DNA from: Legionella jordanis
GTDB lineage: Bacteria > Pseudomonadota > Gammaproteobacteria > Legionellales > Legionellaceae
Direction of reading: 5' to 3'
Assembly: GCF_900637635.1 (NCBI RefSeq)
Contig: NZ_LR134383.1
Span: 1,136,501 to 1,200,500 of the forward strand
Length of the DNA stretch: 64,000 nucleotides
A program made the position numbers and the translations under genes. How positions within the stretch are numbered: the stretch's first letter is position 1; each line of letters opens with the position of its first letter. A model generated the notes under the pieces. The model ran no database searches, was not told the DNA's origin, and saw only the letters and a program-made list of their open reading frames with translations. Shown in pieces: positions 11,721 to 21,079 of the stretch.

Positions 11721-13190
11721 TTATTTCTTGCGGTTGGGAAAAATATCCTTAAATTGCAAGTTATTCATATTTTGTATGGCTAAATGCCGTTTTTTACCAA
11801 AACCACCAAACTTGTAAATCAGAATAGGGACAATAAAGCTAACCAAACCCATAACAAATGCAATTTTATAACTTGGATCCGGGTTTAAAATGAGGAAAAC
11901 CAGACAAGTCAGCATTAACACGATTGCTGCAATTCCAGTGTAGGGAGAGCCGGGGGTTTTATACTTCAAATCGTCCGTTGTATACCCAGCTTTATATAAG
12001 CGTTTGCGGAAATTAATTTGTGCCCAACATAGAGAAATCCATGCAGTAGCTCCAGTAAAACCAGAAACTAGTAAGAGAGCAATATACAGCATGGACTGGC
12101 CAAAAAAATATCCCGCCGCCAGCAGTAGCCAGATCGCAATTAAAGTCACAATTCCTGCATTTTGCGGAACTGCATTGCGGTTAAGCTTACTTAGCTTGTG
12201 CGGAGCCATTCCATTACGGGCCAATGCATTGAGTGAACGAACAATCCCATATACTCCAGAGTTGGAGCAGGAGAGGGTGGCGCTTAAAGTAACGAAACTT
12301 GTGGCAACCCCCGCCCATTTTAAGCCATAAAAATTAAGTGCATCAGCGAAAACAGAGTTAGCAAGACCAGCTTTTTGCCAAGGATATATCAATACCAGAC
12401 AGAATACAGGAATGATGTAAATGAATAAAATTCTGAAAGTAACTGTGCGGATTGCCCTTGGAATCATACGAGCTGGATTAATGGATTCACCTGCTGCCAG
12501 GCCAATAATTTCCGAACCTTGATAATTTACAAGGAGTAAAACCATGGCTGTTAATAGAACCATGTGGCCATTAGGGAATAACCCCCCTTGATTAAAAATG
12601 TATTTAGCACCAATGAGTCCTGGAGGTTGTGGCCCATGTATTAAACCGAAGAAAATCAAAATGGATAGAGCAACAAAGCCCATAAGAGCCGCAATTTTGA
12701 TAATGGCCAGCCAAAACTCTATTTCACCAAAGGTGCCCACTTTTGCAATATTAATGTAGGTAATAAGAAGGCCAAAGCATACAGCCCATACATAGCCATT
12801 AATCCCAGTGAAATGTTGCATAATAATTCCACCGGCAATGCATTCTGCAGGTATATAAGCAACCCAGCTAATCCAATAAGACCAGCCAACACCGCAAGCG
12901 ATTGTAGGCGAAATAAAATCGGCTGTGTAGGTAATAAATGAGCCTGAAATAGGAATGGCAACGGCCAACTCACCCATGCACAGCATCGTTAGGTAAATGA
13001 TTAAGCCGCCTAATATATAGGCAATGAATACGGAAGGGCCTACCTGATTCACAACGGCTCCTGTCCCCAGGAAATAGCCTGAACCAATAATCCCGCCTAA
13101 GGCGATCAGTTGGACATGTCTATCCTTTAGTCCTCGCTTGTAACCGCCATCGCTTATCGGTGCGGCATGCTGTTGTTTCTGGTTAATCAC
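11721..13190 (-). CDS. Amino-acid permease, APC superfamily
   Basis: A 489-residue integral membrane protein with about 12 membrane segments. It opens with KDRHVQLIALGGIIGSGYFLG, the conserved helix-1 motif (GGxIGxG) of the AAT amino acid transporter family, proton-driven importers of amino acids such as GABA, aromatic or basic ones. SYWISWVAYIPAECIAGG and NYQGSEIIGLAAGES are further family segments. The specific substrate cannot be read from the sequence. It is monocistronic and convergent with the SDR gene. Confidence 0.88.
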   Translation of the reverse strand: MINQKQQHAAPISDGGYKRGLKDRHVQLIALGGIIGSGYFLGTGAVVNQVGPSVFIAYILGGLIIYLTMLCMGELAVAIPISGSFITYTADFISPTIACGVGWSYWISWVAYIPAECIAGGIIMQHFTGINGYVWAVCFGLLITYINIAKVGTFGEIEFWLAIIKIAALMGFVALSILIFFGLIHGPQPPGLIGAKYIFNQGGLFPNGHMVLLTAMVLLLVNYQGSEIIGLAAGESINPARMIPRAIRTVTFRILFIYIIPVFCLVLIYPWQKAGLANSVFADALNFYGLKWAGVATSFVTLSATLSCSNSGVYGIVRSLNALARNGMAPHKLSKLNRNAVPQNAGIVTLIAIWLLLAAGYFFGQSMLYIALLLVSGFTGATAWISLCWAQINFRKRLYKAGYTTDDLKYKTPGSPYTGIAAIVLMLTCLVFLILNPDPSYKIAFVMGLVSFIVPILIYKFGGFGKKRHLAIQNMNNLQFKDIFPNRKK

Positions 13191-13451
13191 TACCTTTATA
13201 ATCTCTCAAAATGAAGCACCAAGGCGGAAAAATTGTACAATAATTTGGTATTTTGTCCATAATTTTCTAGGGCAAAACACAACAAGTGGAGATTTTTATA
13301 AGAAAAAGGAGTAGAAGGCAAGATTTATTTTTCTAATTTTAATTCTAAAACCTTTAAGCTTGTTTTAAACCCTTTTAATTATTATAAAATTCATCATAAT
13401 GAAAGATACCTGTGCCTGTTGTTTGTAAATTAGTCCCCTTAATAAAACAAA

Positions 13452-14009
13452 ATGAACATTCTCTCCACTACTCGTATCCTTATTCGCGAATGGCAAGATT
13501 CGGATAGCCTGGCATTTATTGCAATGAATGCTGACGCTCGAGTTATGGAGCATTTTCCTGCATTATTAAGTCCGGAAGAAACTGTGGCAATGATTTCCAG
13601 AATTAGGGCTCACATCACTCGATATGGTTATGGTCTTTGGGCGGCTGAGTTCAGAGAAACAGGAGAGTTTATGGGTTTTATCGGACTTAATGTGCCCACA
13701 TTTCAATCTCACTTTACTCCTTGCGTGGAGATTGGCTGGCGTTTGGCTTGTGCATTTTGGGGAAGGGGATTAGCAACGGAAGGAGCTAAAGCGATTCTTG
13801 ATTATGGATTTGAACAATTTAATTTTCCCGAAATAGTTTCATTTACCAGCGTAACGAATTTGCGCTCGCAACGAGTTATGCAAAAAATAGGTCTTCATCG
13901 TCGCGAAACGGATGATTTCAAGCATCCTGCCCTGGATGCCCATCATCGTCTTTCAGAACATGTACTTTATCGACTTTCGCAGCATCAATGGCAGACATTC
14001 AAGAGTTAG
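13452..14009 (+). CDS. GNAT acetyltransferase (RimJ/RimL type)
   Basis: A 185-residue acetyltransferase_3-type GNAT. The opening TTRILIREWQDSDSLAF, the acetyl-CoA segment EIGWRLACAFWGRGLATEGA (motif A) and ENLRSQRVM-like TNLRSQRVMQKIGL are characteristic of the RimJ/RimL branch that acetylates protein N-termini or small amines. Acceptor unknown. Its 3' end overlaps the convergent gene at 13999 by 11 nt. Confidence 0.86.
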   Translation: MNILSTTRILIREWQDSDSLAFIAMNADARVMEHFPALLSPEETVAMISRIRAHITRYGYGLWAAEFRETGEFMGFIGLNVPTFQSHFTPCVEIGWRLACAFWGRGLATEGAKAILDYGFEQFNFPEIVSFTSVTNLRSQRVMQKIGLHRRETDDFKHPALDAHHRLSEHVLYRLSQHQWQTFKS

Positions 14010-14292
14010 CATCACTGAAAGCTTGCGCTGCATCCACAATGATGGATTCAACCAAAGTATTTTTAAACTGGGCGTGCCGATGAAGCCCCACAGCCACTAC
14101 CGCGGGTGCCAGCTCCTTTAATTTATTCAAGGCCTGCTGATATGCTTCACTTGCAGTTGAAGAGCTCTCAAGCAACTCGATGTTTGCTAAAAATGCTGCG
14201 ACACTGGCTTTTCTGACTTGAATCCCTCGAAATTCAGCGTGGTCTGCACCAGTCGCAAGAATATCTTCGGGTGAAATGGCATTATGGCTCAT
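13999..14292 (-). CDS. Small conserved-looking hypothetical protein
   Basis: A 97-residue soluble helical protein that I do not recognise. An AGGAG ribosome binding site 9 nt before the ATG supports translation. The composition (Ala-rich helices, ASEAYQQALNKLKELAPAVV) is protein-like rather than that of a shadow frame. It ends inside the tail of the convergent acetyltransferase gene. Confidence 0.6.
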   Translation of the reverse strand: MSHNAISPEDILATGADHAEFRGIQVRKASVAAFLANIELLESSSTASEAYQQALNKLKELAPAVVAVGLHRHAQFKNTLVESIIVDAAQAFSDANS

Positions 14293-14386
14293 GCCGGGAT
14301 CTCCTATACCTTGGAATTTTTAAAATAGTGTGGCGATACTAATTGAAGATGGAATTTACTATATAAGAGCTTTTTTAATAAATTCA

Positions 14387-15298
14387 ATGGACATTTTAAA
14401 TGTTGATAATGGGGGAGCGAGTTTGCATTCACAAAGCGAAAACATGTTGCACAAATATGGTGAAGACGGGAGGAGATGGCTCAATCGCTTGCCTGCCCTA
14501 ATTGAAAGAATAAGCAAAATGTGGGATTTAAGAGGGTTAAACCCTATAGCAAATTGTTCATTCAATTATATTTTAACTGGCTTCCGGGGTACTGAGCCTA
14601 TTGTTTTAAAACTCAATCCTAGACCTTGCAATCTGCAAAAAGAAGCAGAAGCTCTAATGGCGTTTGAAAACTGCGGTGTGGTGACTCTTCTGGAGAAAGA
14701 TGAACAGGCATTGCTTTTAGAGCGGGCAATTCCTGGAGATTCATTAAAAATGGATTGGCCAGCCCAGGAGCTTGAGTCCGTCAAAATTGCCTGCGAATGC
14801 ATAAAACAGTTGCAGAAAGTTTCTCCTGCTGAAGGGTTCCCTTATGTTTCCCAGTGGTTTTCAGCCCTTGATGAGGATTGGTTAGCAATACCCAAGCACT
14901 ATTTGTGCATGGCTCGCGAGCTTAAAAATTATTTAATGCAAACGGCAGGACCCATTAAATTGCTTCATGGTGACTTACATCATGACAACATTCTTCGCCA
15001 TGGCAAGCGCTGGTTAATCATTGATCCCAAAGGGGTTGTTGGCGAAGAAATATATGAGTTATGCGCCTTTATAAGAAATCCCATGCCAAATTTATTGCAA
15101 TGCCAAGATGCTGCAAAACTTTTGCAAAATCGAATTCACATGTTTGCCAGTCTGCTTCATTTAGATGAAGTGCGTATTTATCAATATTGTTTTGTCCAAA
15201 TCATCCTGTCTTGGATTTGGAATATGCAAGATGGACTTAACTGCGATTACTTTGCTTCTTTAGCGAACATGTTTGCTCCTCTAATACCTGACCTGTAA
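14387..15298 (+). CDS. APH/hydroxyurea-kinase-like phosphotransferase
   Basis: A 303-residue phosphotransferase resembling the APH(6)/hydroxyurea phosphotransferase family (streptomycin 6-phosphotransferases). The catalytic loop is HGDLHHDNIL (194-203, Asp196 catalytic, Asn201), followed by IIDPKGVVGE with the metal-binding Asp213. The nucleotide lysine is probably Lys75 in PIVLKLN. IDPKGVVGE is characteristic of this branch. The start is uncertain. ATG 14387 gives the usual family length, while GTG 14330 would add 19 residues, and neither has a good ribosome binding site. A chromosomal copy may act on a natural metabolite rather than confer resistance. Confidence 0.78.
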   Translation: MDILNVDNGGASLHSQSENMLHKYGEDGRRWLNRLPALIERISKMWDLRGLNPIANCSFNYILTGFRGTEPIVLKLNPRPCNLQKEAEALMAFENCGVVTLLEKDEQALLLERAIPGDSLKMDWPAQELESVKIACECIKQLQKVSPAEGFPYVSQWFSALDEDWLAIPKHYLCMARELKNYLMQTAGPIKLLHGDLHHDNILRHGKRWLIIDPKGVVGEEIYELCAFIRNPMPNLLQCQDAAKLLQNRIHMFASLLHLDEVRIYQYCFVQIILSWIWNMQDGLNCDYFASLANMFAPLIPDL

Positions 15299-15368
15299 TG
15301 AATTTATTGACTGTTTGTACAGCTATCGTTATGTTCTTGCTGGGAACAACAGGGATAGGATTATTAAG

Positions 15369-17279
15369 ATGAAAGTCTCACAAGTTAGAGAATGGCTCCA
15401 ATATTACGATTTAAATAAAGGTAAGTTCCGAATATTAGTAGATGAAAAGCACATTCGGGAATTACGCCAGTTCAGCGATTCTTTGGCAAATCGAAATGAT
15501 AATGATGATTTAAACGAAGTTGAGCTTCTTAATCTGGCAAAAATTTGCTCTGGAAAACGCACCTGGAATGGTTCGCAAAGCAGCATCACCCTGGATGAAC
15601 TTGCAAAATTTCTTGGAGGGAGGGACGCGCTTATCCAATTGAGAAGGAGCGCTCTTTTAAACGTAAGTAATTTAAAGTTACTGATGAACAGTCAATATCC
15701 TAACGCGCTTTCATCCTTAATCGTTTTATTAAAGGGTAAATACAACGAGGAATTTTTCGAGGATTTTTCAAAAGACGCCAATCTGGTGACAATCGAGCCA
15801 AGGTTGCCCTACATAACGTCTCTCGTAGAAGAACTTCGCACCCCTTCAAAGACAGCCTTAATGCTGGTAGCGCAAAGCAAAGACTCGGAAAGCATGCTGG
15901 ATACTGTTTTGTTGTTAACCCAACATAAATTTGACGAAAGCGACTGGGAGTGTCTGCCTCTCTCTGAAGATATTGCTCAAATTTATGAGGTGTTAAATTT
16001 ACTTGTCGATGCCGATCGTGGTTTGTTGCCACAATATTTCAAACGCATTTGCCAATTGGGAAATCTGAATAAATTTTTATTGCCTATCTTGAAAGAGTTG
16101 GCGCGTTCTAAAGATAACATTACTTCGACAGCTCTAGATAAACTGCTCTCCAGTGTTGGGGTAAAATCGCTGGAAATTCAAGCGAAATGGATAAAGGTAT
16201 TTGATGAAAATGGTTGGGATATTCAGAGTAATTTACCCGCAATCATTTTTACAATCGACCTCGGGAATATCAAAGTTCTCGATGCTTCTATAAGTATTTT
16301 AAATCGGTTCCGATTGAATAAAGATTCGGCACAGGCTGTTTTTGATGTCCTTTTTCACAATCCTGAATATTATTCAATTCTTAGAGAAATGGACTATATG
16401 TACATGCTGATGCCGAAAACGGATGCGAATATTATTTTTAGAACGCCATTGTCTGCTGAAAAAATGGCAAAGGGTATAATGATTTTGGAAAAGGCATCTA
16501 TCGGCAACCCAAAATACAAAGAAATACTGAGTATCCATCATGAAGAAGCAGAATCATTGGCTTATTTATTTAAACAGCTTGCCCAACTTGGAAATTTGGA
16601 TGAATTCCACATGGAAATGGTGCTTAAGCACCCTGAAAATGCGTCTATCGCGGGAGGCATTTTAAAGCAACTCTTGGCTAATCATATAAGTAAAATCGAA
16701 GACAAATGCTCTTTATATGAAAGCTTGTATGCAAGGAATGTATTAAATCTTGAGTTCCAGGATTTATTGGCAGACTTAAACAAGGCTAAATTGCTGACGG
16801 TTCCTAACCTCAATAAAATACTGGAGCATGTGGGTCTTTTTCGGACCATTGCCAGTGCTTGTTGTTGTTTAGCTCAGAGTGAACAGTTAAACCAAAGTAA
16901 TTTGGAGCTGATTTTAGAAGATCCAAAGAGGGCATTAATCATTGCAGAGCTGCTTGGAGGCAAGCCGCGAATAGACAATAAGGAAGACCTGGATGAAGGT
17001 GCCAAGGATTATGGACAAGTCCTCAGGGCGGCCCGCTATTTAGCTTTGGGACAAAGGGGTTATGCATTTTTTGGCTATCCCAAGAAACCTAAAGAACGCC
17101 AGGTCCAACGATTTTGTGAATTAAGCCACCAGGACAGCAGTATATTCGAGCTGCAATTTCAGTTAGAACAGCAAAAAGCCCTGTTAATCAAGATTGCCGC
17201 TATGTGTGGAAATGGCTATCTGGAAGTGGAGTCAAAAGAAGCAACCGCCACCAATGTATTTCAAAACATGATGATTTAA
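15369..17279 (+). CDS. Helical-repeat protein of unknown function, effector candidate
   Basis: A 636-residue soluble protein that I cannot assign. The ATG at 15369 is chosen over an upstream TTG (15315) because GGGATAGGA precedes it. Much of the protein is built from degenerate helical units of about 33-38 residues with the pattern LxxxNLxxILxxPxxAxxIAxxLxxL. The best examples are LTVPNLNKILEHVGLFRTIA, LNQSNLELILEDPKRALIIA and the unit around LAQLGNLDEFHMEMVLKHPE. Similar leucine-rich alpha-solenoid units occur in Legionella effector candidates. It has no signal peptide or membrane segment. It stands 70 nt after the phosphotransferase gene. Confidence 0.62.
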   Translation: MKVSQVREWLQYYDLNKGKFRILVDEKHIRELRQFSDSLANRNDNDDLNEVELLNLAKICSGKRTWNGSQSSITLDELAKFLGGRDALIQLRRSALLNVSNLKLLMNSQYPNALSSLIVLLKGKYNEEFFEDFSKDANLVTIEPRLPYITSLVEELRTPSKTALMLVAQSKDSESMLDTVLLLTQHKFDESDWECLPLSEDIAQIYEVLNLLVDADRGLLPQYFKRICQLGNLNKFLLPILKELARSKDNITSTALDKLLSSVGVKSLEIQAKWIKVFDENGWDIQSNLPAIIFTIDLGNIKVLDASISILNRFRLNKDSAQAVFDVLFHNPEYYSILREMDYMYMLMPKTDANIIFRTPLSAEKMAKGIMILEKASIGNPKYKEILSIHHEEAESLAYLFKQLAQLGNLDEFHMEMVLKHPENASIAGGILKQLLANHISKIEDKCSLYESLYARNVLNLEFQDLLADLNKAKLLTVPNLNKILEHVGLFRTIASACCCLAQSEQLNQSNLELILEDPKRALIIAELLGGKPRIDNKEDLDEGAKDYGQVLRAARYLALGQRGYAFFGYPKKPKERQVQRFCELSHQDSSIFELQFQLEQQKALLIKIAAMCGNGYLEVESKEATATNVFQNMMI

Positions 17280-17349
17280 TCGTTACAGCAGGCGTTACCA
17301 AGTATGGATAGCGCCTGATTATGTTTGGAGGGTTCCCTCTGGATACGTT

Positions 17350-18120
17350 CTAGGCTTTAAAATCCCACAAATATCTTCGATTGAAAAGCGGCTTAAAACC
17401 CATTTTTTTATACAAGGAAAGGCTCCCTTGAGCCGACTCCAGAAAACAAAATTCAACCCCCGTGTTTTTGAGCTGATTAAGGGTATAAGTTAATAAATGG
17501 CGCCCGAATCCTTGTCCCTGGTAAGCAGGCAAGGTACCAAAGTCATCAATGCGGGCTAAGTTTTTGTGTCTCGACACGGTAAGAGAAGAGATCGGTCTAT
17601 CATTCACATACAAAGTAAGATGCTGCAGCTGGGCTTTTTTGCCCAAGGCGTGTTGATGCGTGCCTAAGTAAATGGCTGTTAGTTCGAGCGTTGAATTGAA
17701 GGCTTCGATTAAGGGTTGCATCCAGTCCTGAAGCGCCTCATTGCTTCCTTTAATTAAGCAATTGTCTTTTTGATATTGGGGTTGCAGGTCATCATGAAGT
17801 TGAATAACCATCGGTGTTGCGGATTCGTAATGATTAAAATAACTAGCGACTTCAGAAAAGGCCATGTCATTGTCAAGAAAGTGGTCAGAAATAACCGCTG
17901 ACCAGGGTAACTGCTGCCTTGAAAAAAACTGGTCGTACTTGCTAAAGAAATCATGCATGTTGGTGGGTTTTTTATACAAAACCAGCAGATTCAAGCTGGA
18001 AATCGGTACATCCGTGATGTAGACGTTGCTGCCTTCGTCTAAGCTCCCCGATTTGATGCTGATTGATTCAAAAAAATATTGTTCGCACTCGTAGAAAAAC
18101 TGAATTAAGGGGGAATGCAT
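17350..18120 (-). CDS. GNAT-family acetyltransferase with extended N-terminus
   Basis: A 256-residue protein whose C-terminal half (about 165-250) is a GNAT domain. IDDFGTLPAYQGQGFGRHLL carries the Q/RxxGxG/A acetyl-CoA loop, and ESAQGSLSLYKKMGFKP is the closing motif B. The N-terminal 150 residues are a poorly conserved second half, possibly a degenerate GNAT repeat. Substrate unknown. The start is 17 nt downstream of tRNA-Ser on the same strand, so read-through from the tRNA promoter is possible. Confidence 0.8.
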   Translation of the reverse strand: MHSPLIQFFYECEQYFFESISIKSGSLDEGSNVYITDVPISSLNLLVLYKKPTNMHDFFSKYDQFFSRQQLPWSAVISDHFLDNDMAFSEVASYFNHYESATPMVIQLHDDLQPQYQKDNCLIKGSNEALQDWMQPLIEAFNSTLELTAIYLGTHQHALGKKAQLQHLTLYVNDRPISSLTVSRHKNLARIDDFGTLPAYQGQGFGRHLLTYTLNQLKNTGVEFCFLESAQGSLSLYKKMGFKPLFNRRYLWDFKA

Positions 18121-18132
18121 GGAACACTCTCA

Positions 18133-18225
<93 letters not shown>

Positions 18226-18235
18226 TCAAGCGCGA

Positions 18236-18264
18236 AGAATATACTCATATTCTTAGGAAATCAA
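18236..18264 (-). promoter_or_regulatory. Promoter of tRNA-Ser
   Basis: Minus strand: TTGATT (-35, complement of 18259-18264), a 17-nt spacer, then TATTCT (-10, complement of 18236-18241), followed by a GC-rich CGCGC discriminator typical of stringently controlled stable-RNA promoters. An 8-bp inverted repeat AAGAATAT-ACTC-ATATTCTT (18235-18254) overlaps the -10. Confidence 0.6.
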
Positions 18265-18428
18265 CCTGCTCTTTAATTAAAAGCTGTTGCATGCGATATT
18301 TTTTCAAAATTGTGGTGACCCTGAAGAATCAATCAGTAATTATAAAAAGAAAGCATAGCTCATAAGCAGCGCTTAATTTTCAGAGATCGTTTATAATTAA
18401 CGTATTCTTCTGGGCTATGGTTTTCATT

Positions 18429-18869
18429 ATGAAATGGATTATTTCTATCTTTGGTTTACTGGCCTCCACCCAATTGTTTGCCTTTCCCTGTTTTTTTACC
18501 TTAGCCAAAGACAGTTGTTGGACAAATTATGAGGTTAAAGTAGTGGTCATTGATTCCAATACCAATGAGCCCGCAGTCACTATTGATTTACCCAAGGGCA
18601 AGTCCTGGGCGAGAGCAAGGTATGAGTGTCAACCTGCGCAAAGTTTCTATTATGAAGCAACCTATCAACCGGTTTTTTGGCAAAGTGAAATCGGTAAAAA
18701 ATACATGTCCATACGCTACTGGTCTATGCCAGGTTCAATTGGCCCTAAAGAAGTAGCCTGGAATATTCCCATTTGTTTTCCTAGCAATTTTTCTGCGGTC
18801 CCTTTTCCACCTGATGCTACCGGCAATTGCTCCTGCGATTGGAATAAGATTCCCGCACCAACACCCTAA
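18429..18869 (+). CDS. Small secreted protein, unknown function
   Basis: A 146-residue protein with a clear signal peptide (MKWIISIFGLLASTQLFA, cut after FA). The mature part starts with FPCFFTLAKDSCW and holds six or so cysteines, ending in CSCDWNKIPAPTP, so disulfides in the periplasm or outside are likely. I recognise no domain. The ATG at 18429 is preferred to 18417 because it gives the standard signal sequence. Secretion by the type II system is possible but not shown by the sequence. Confidence 0.65.
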   Translation: MKWIISIFGLLASTQLFAFPCFFTLAKDSCWTNYEVKVVVIDSNTNEPAVTIDLPKGKSWARARYECQPAQSFYYEATYQPVFWQSEIGKKYMSIRYWSMPGSIGPKEVAWNIPICFPSNFSAVPFPPDATGNCSCDWNKIPAPTP

Positions 18870-18952
18870 CTGCCTGTGAACACAGAATGAACTTGAATTT
18901 TAAACTTGCTTCTATTAAAAAGAGCCCTTGAATTTTTAATCACTCTGGTAAC

Positions 18953-19834
18953 ATGACAAAAATAATTTCTTTTTTCCTATTTATCCTTGGCTTAACTTTT
19001 GAAAGTTTGGCTTTTTCAACCCCTTATCCCAGTGGTGAACCTTTCCCTCCTTTTAAAATTGTCAGCAATCTGTATTACGTGGGCAATAAGGATTTAGCCA
19101 GTTACTTAATCGTCAGTTCAGAAGGTAATATTCTGATTAATAGCAATTTGCAAACGGATGTACCTGCAATCAAGGCCAGCATTGAGCAACTTGGTTTTAA
19201 GTTTGCGGACACCAAAATTCTTTTAATCAGCCATGCCCATGCCGATCATGATGCTGGAAGCGCTCTCATTAAAAAAATGACTGGGGCGAGCTATATGGTT
19301 ATGGATGAGGATGCACCAGTTGTTGAAAGCGGGGGAAAGCTCGATTTTCAGTATGGGAATGATCCCGATAGTATTTATGAACCAACCAAGGTGGATCATG
19401 TGCTTCATGATGGTGAAGAAGTGAAACTGGGTGATGCACGCTTAATCGCACATCGGACTGCTGGCCATACTAAAGGATGCACTACATGGACTATGAAGAT
19501 TAAGGATAAAAATAAAAGCTATGATGTGGTTATTCTGGGTAGTCCCAATGTAAATCCAGGCTATCAATTAATAAATAACCAAACCTATCCAGATATAGCC
19601 AAGGACTACAAGAAGGGTTTTGAAATTCTAAAATCTTTGCATTGTGACTTATTTCTGGGTGCACATGCTGGCTACTTCGGTCTTGAGCGGAAATACGCTG
19701 CCTTGAAAAAGGGTGCCAAGGCAAATCCCTTCGTTGATCCTGAAGGTTATAAACGCTATATAACCGAAAAAGAAGAACGGTTTATGGCTGAGTTGAACAA
19801 ACAGCAGGTTTTGAACAGAAAAGCCAATGGTTGA
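18953..19834 (+). CDS. Subclass B3 metallo-beta-lactamase, FEZ-1-like
   Basis: A 293-residue exported zinc hydrolase that opens beta-lactam rings, including carbapenems in characterised B3 members. It has a signal peptide over residues 1-22. Zinc ligands are all present: His94, His96 and His172 for one zinc, and Asp98, His99 and His238 for the other (SHAHADHDAGS, AGHTKGCTTWT, LGAHAGYF). From memory it is closely similar over its whole length to FEZ-1 of Legionella gormanii (for example NLYYVG.DLASYLIV, GFKF.DTKILLISHAH, NPFVDP). One difference is Ala97 where FEZ-1 has Phe. It stands alone with no adjacent ampR-like regulator, so expression is probably constitutive or weak. Confidence 0.92.
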   Translation: MTKIISFFLFILGLTFESLAFSTPYPSGEPFPPFKIVSNLYYVGNKDLASYLIVSSEGNILINSNLQTDVPAIKASIEQLGFKFADTKILLISHAHADHDAGSALIKKMTGASYMVMDEDAPVVESGGKLDFQYGNDPDSIYEPTKVDHVLHDGEEVKLGDARLIAHRTAGHTKGCTTWTMKIKDKNKSYDVVILGSPNVNPGYQLINNQTYPDIAKDYKKGFEILKSLHCDLFLGAHAGYFGLERKYAALKKGAKANPFVDPEGYKRYITEKEERFMAELNKQQVLNRKANG

Positions 19835-19952
19835 GCCCACTGGCTTATTAAAAATTAGTTCTTCAGATTTAATAAAGAGCTGGGTGGAAGAAACTTCCTT
19901 TCCAGGCACTCAGCTTGTATTATTCTCAGCATCATAAAAAGAAAGGGCTGAG

Positions 19953-21005
19953 ATGGCTGAATTAAGACAACAAATTGCTCAAATGTTGGTCATGGGCTTT
20001 GCAGGAACCAGTATTGACGAGGTACACCCTGTTAGAAAATGGATAAGCCAGGAACAAATAGGTGCTGTTATTCTATTTGATTATGATATGCAAAACCGTT
20101 GCCAGGGAAAAAATTTGATCAATAAAGAGCAAATTCAGCAATTGACTGAGCAACTCCAGCAAGCTCTTCCTGACCATGCCAAGCTTCCTCTGTTTATTGC
20201 CATCGATTATGAAGGAGGGAGCATTGATCGCCTGAAATACGTCCCCGACTGCCCAAAAACCTTAACTCCCTCGGAATTAGCGGCACTTGATGAGACTGAA
20301 TTTCAAACGCATGTAGGAGGCATGGCCAGTACCGTTAAATCCTTGGGATTTAACTTGAATTTTGCACCAGTTGTTGATCTGGATTTAAACAAGGAACAGG
20401 GTATTATCGGAAAATTAGGCCGTAGTTTTTCAGCTAATCCCGATGAGGTTGCTAGTTTGGCTGCTTCTTTTGTCTCAAATTTTGCTGAACATAAACTGAT
20501 ATGTTGTTATAAGCATTTTCCAGGGCATGGGAGTGCGCCAGGGGATACCCATGAGGATTTTGTCGATGTGACTGACAGCTTTCAACCCAGTGAATTACAA
20601 CCTTACCAGCAATTAGCAAAGCGGCACGATTTACCGGCTATGATTATGACCGCACATGTTATCAATCGAAACCTCGACCCCAGTGGTTTACCAGCCACGT
20701 TATCTAAAAAAATGCTCACAGGCCTGTTAAGGGAAGAGTTCGGGTTCGAGGGTGTTATCGTCAGTGATGATTTGCAAATGCATGCCATAGCCAAGCATTA
20801 TTCCTTGGAAAAATCACTGGAATTAACCATCAATGCGGGCGCTGACATGTTGATCTTCGGTAATCAACTGGGCCAAATCACGGCACCGGAGGTTATCGAC
20901 AAAATTGAGCAATTGGTTTTAAGCGGGGTGATTTCATCTGCTCGTATAGCAGAGTCTTACGAAAGAATTCTCAAACTCAAACATGTCCTGGGTACAAGTC
21001 ATTGA
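19953..21005 (+). CDS. nagZ: Glycoside hydrolase family 3, beta-N-acetylglucosaminidase (NagZ-like)
   Basis: A 350-residue single-domain GH3 enzyme without signal peptide, as expected for cytoplasmic NagZ, which removes GlcNAc from anhydromuropeptides during wall recycling. The family motif KHFPGHGSAPGDTHEDF (187-203) includes the acid/base Asp198-His200 pair, and VIVSDDLQM (269-275) holds the nucleophile, probably Asp272. IDYEGGSIDRLK matches the substrate-binding IDxEGG. In organisms with inducible AmpC, NagZ products control induction. Here a beta-lactamase gene lies directly upstream, but it is a B3 type and the neighbourhood may be chance. Confidence 0.88.
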   Translation: MAELRQQIAQMLVMGFAGTSIDEVHPVRKWISQEQIGAVILFDYDMQNRCQGKNLINKEQIQQLTEQLQQALPDHAKLPLFIAIDYEGGSIDRLKYVPDCPKTLTPSELAALDETEFQTHVGGMASTVKSLGFNLNFAPVVDLDLNKEQGIIGKLGRSFSANPDEVASLAASFVSNFAEHKLICCYKHFPGHGSAPGDTHEDFVDVTDSFQPSELQPYQQLAKRHDLPAMIMTAHVINRNLDPSGLPATLSKKMLTGLLREEFGFEGVIVSDDLQMHAIAKHYSLEKSLELTINAGADMLIFGNQLGQITAPEVIDKIEQLVLSGVISSARIAESYERILKLKHVLGTSH

Positions 21006-21015
21006 TAGAAATGAC

Positions 21016-21043
21016 TTGACCGAGAGACGATATGTGTTAAAAT
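21016..21043 (+). promoter_or_regulatory. Promoter of the poly-Cys leader and symporter
   Basis: TTGACC (21016-21021) as -35, a 16-nt spacer, and TAAAAT (21038-21043) as -10. This would start a transcript near 21050, about 30 nt before the leader ORF and 163 nt before the symporter start codon. Confidence 0.6.
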
Positions 21044-21079
21044 GTGATCTCTATGTTCAAAACTAATACAGCGGTGATT

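Noticed and set aside
16858-16870. TGTTGTTGT run coding for three cysteines
   Set aside because: It lies within the 636-residue repeat protein in frame and not in a leader, so it is not an attenuator.
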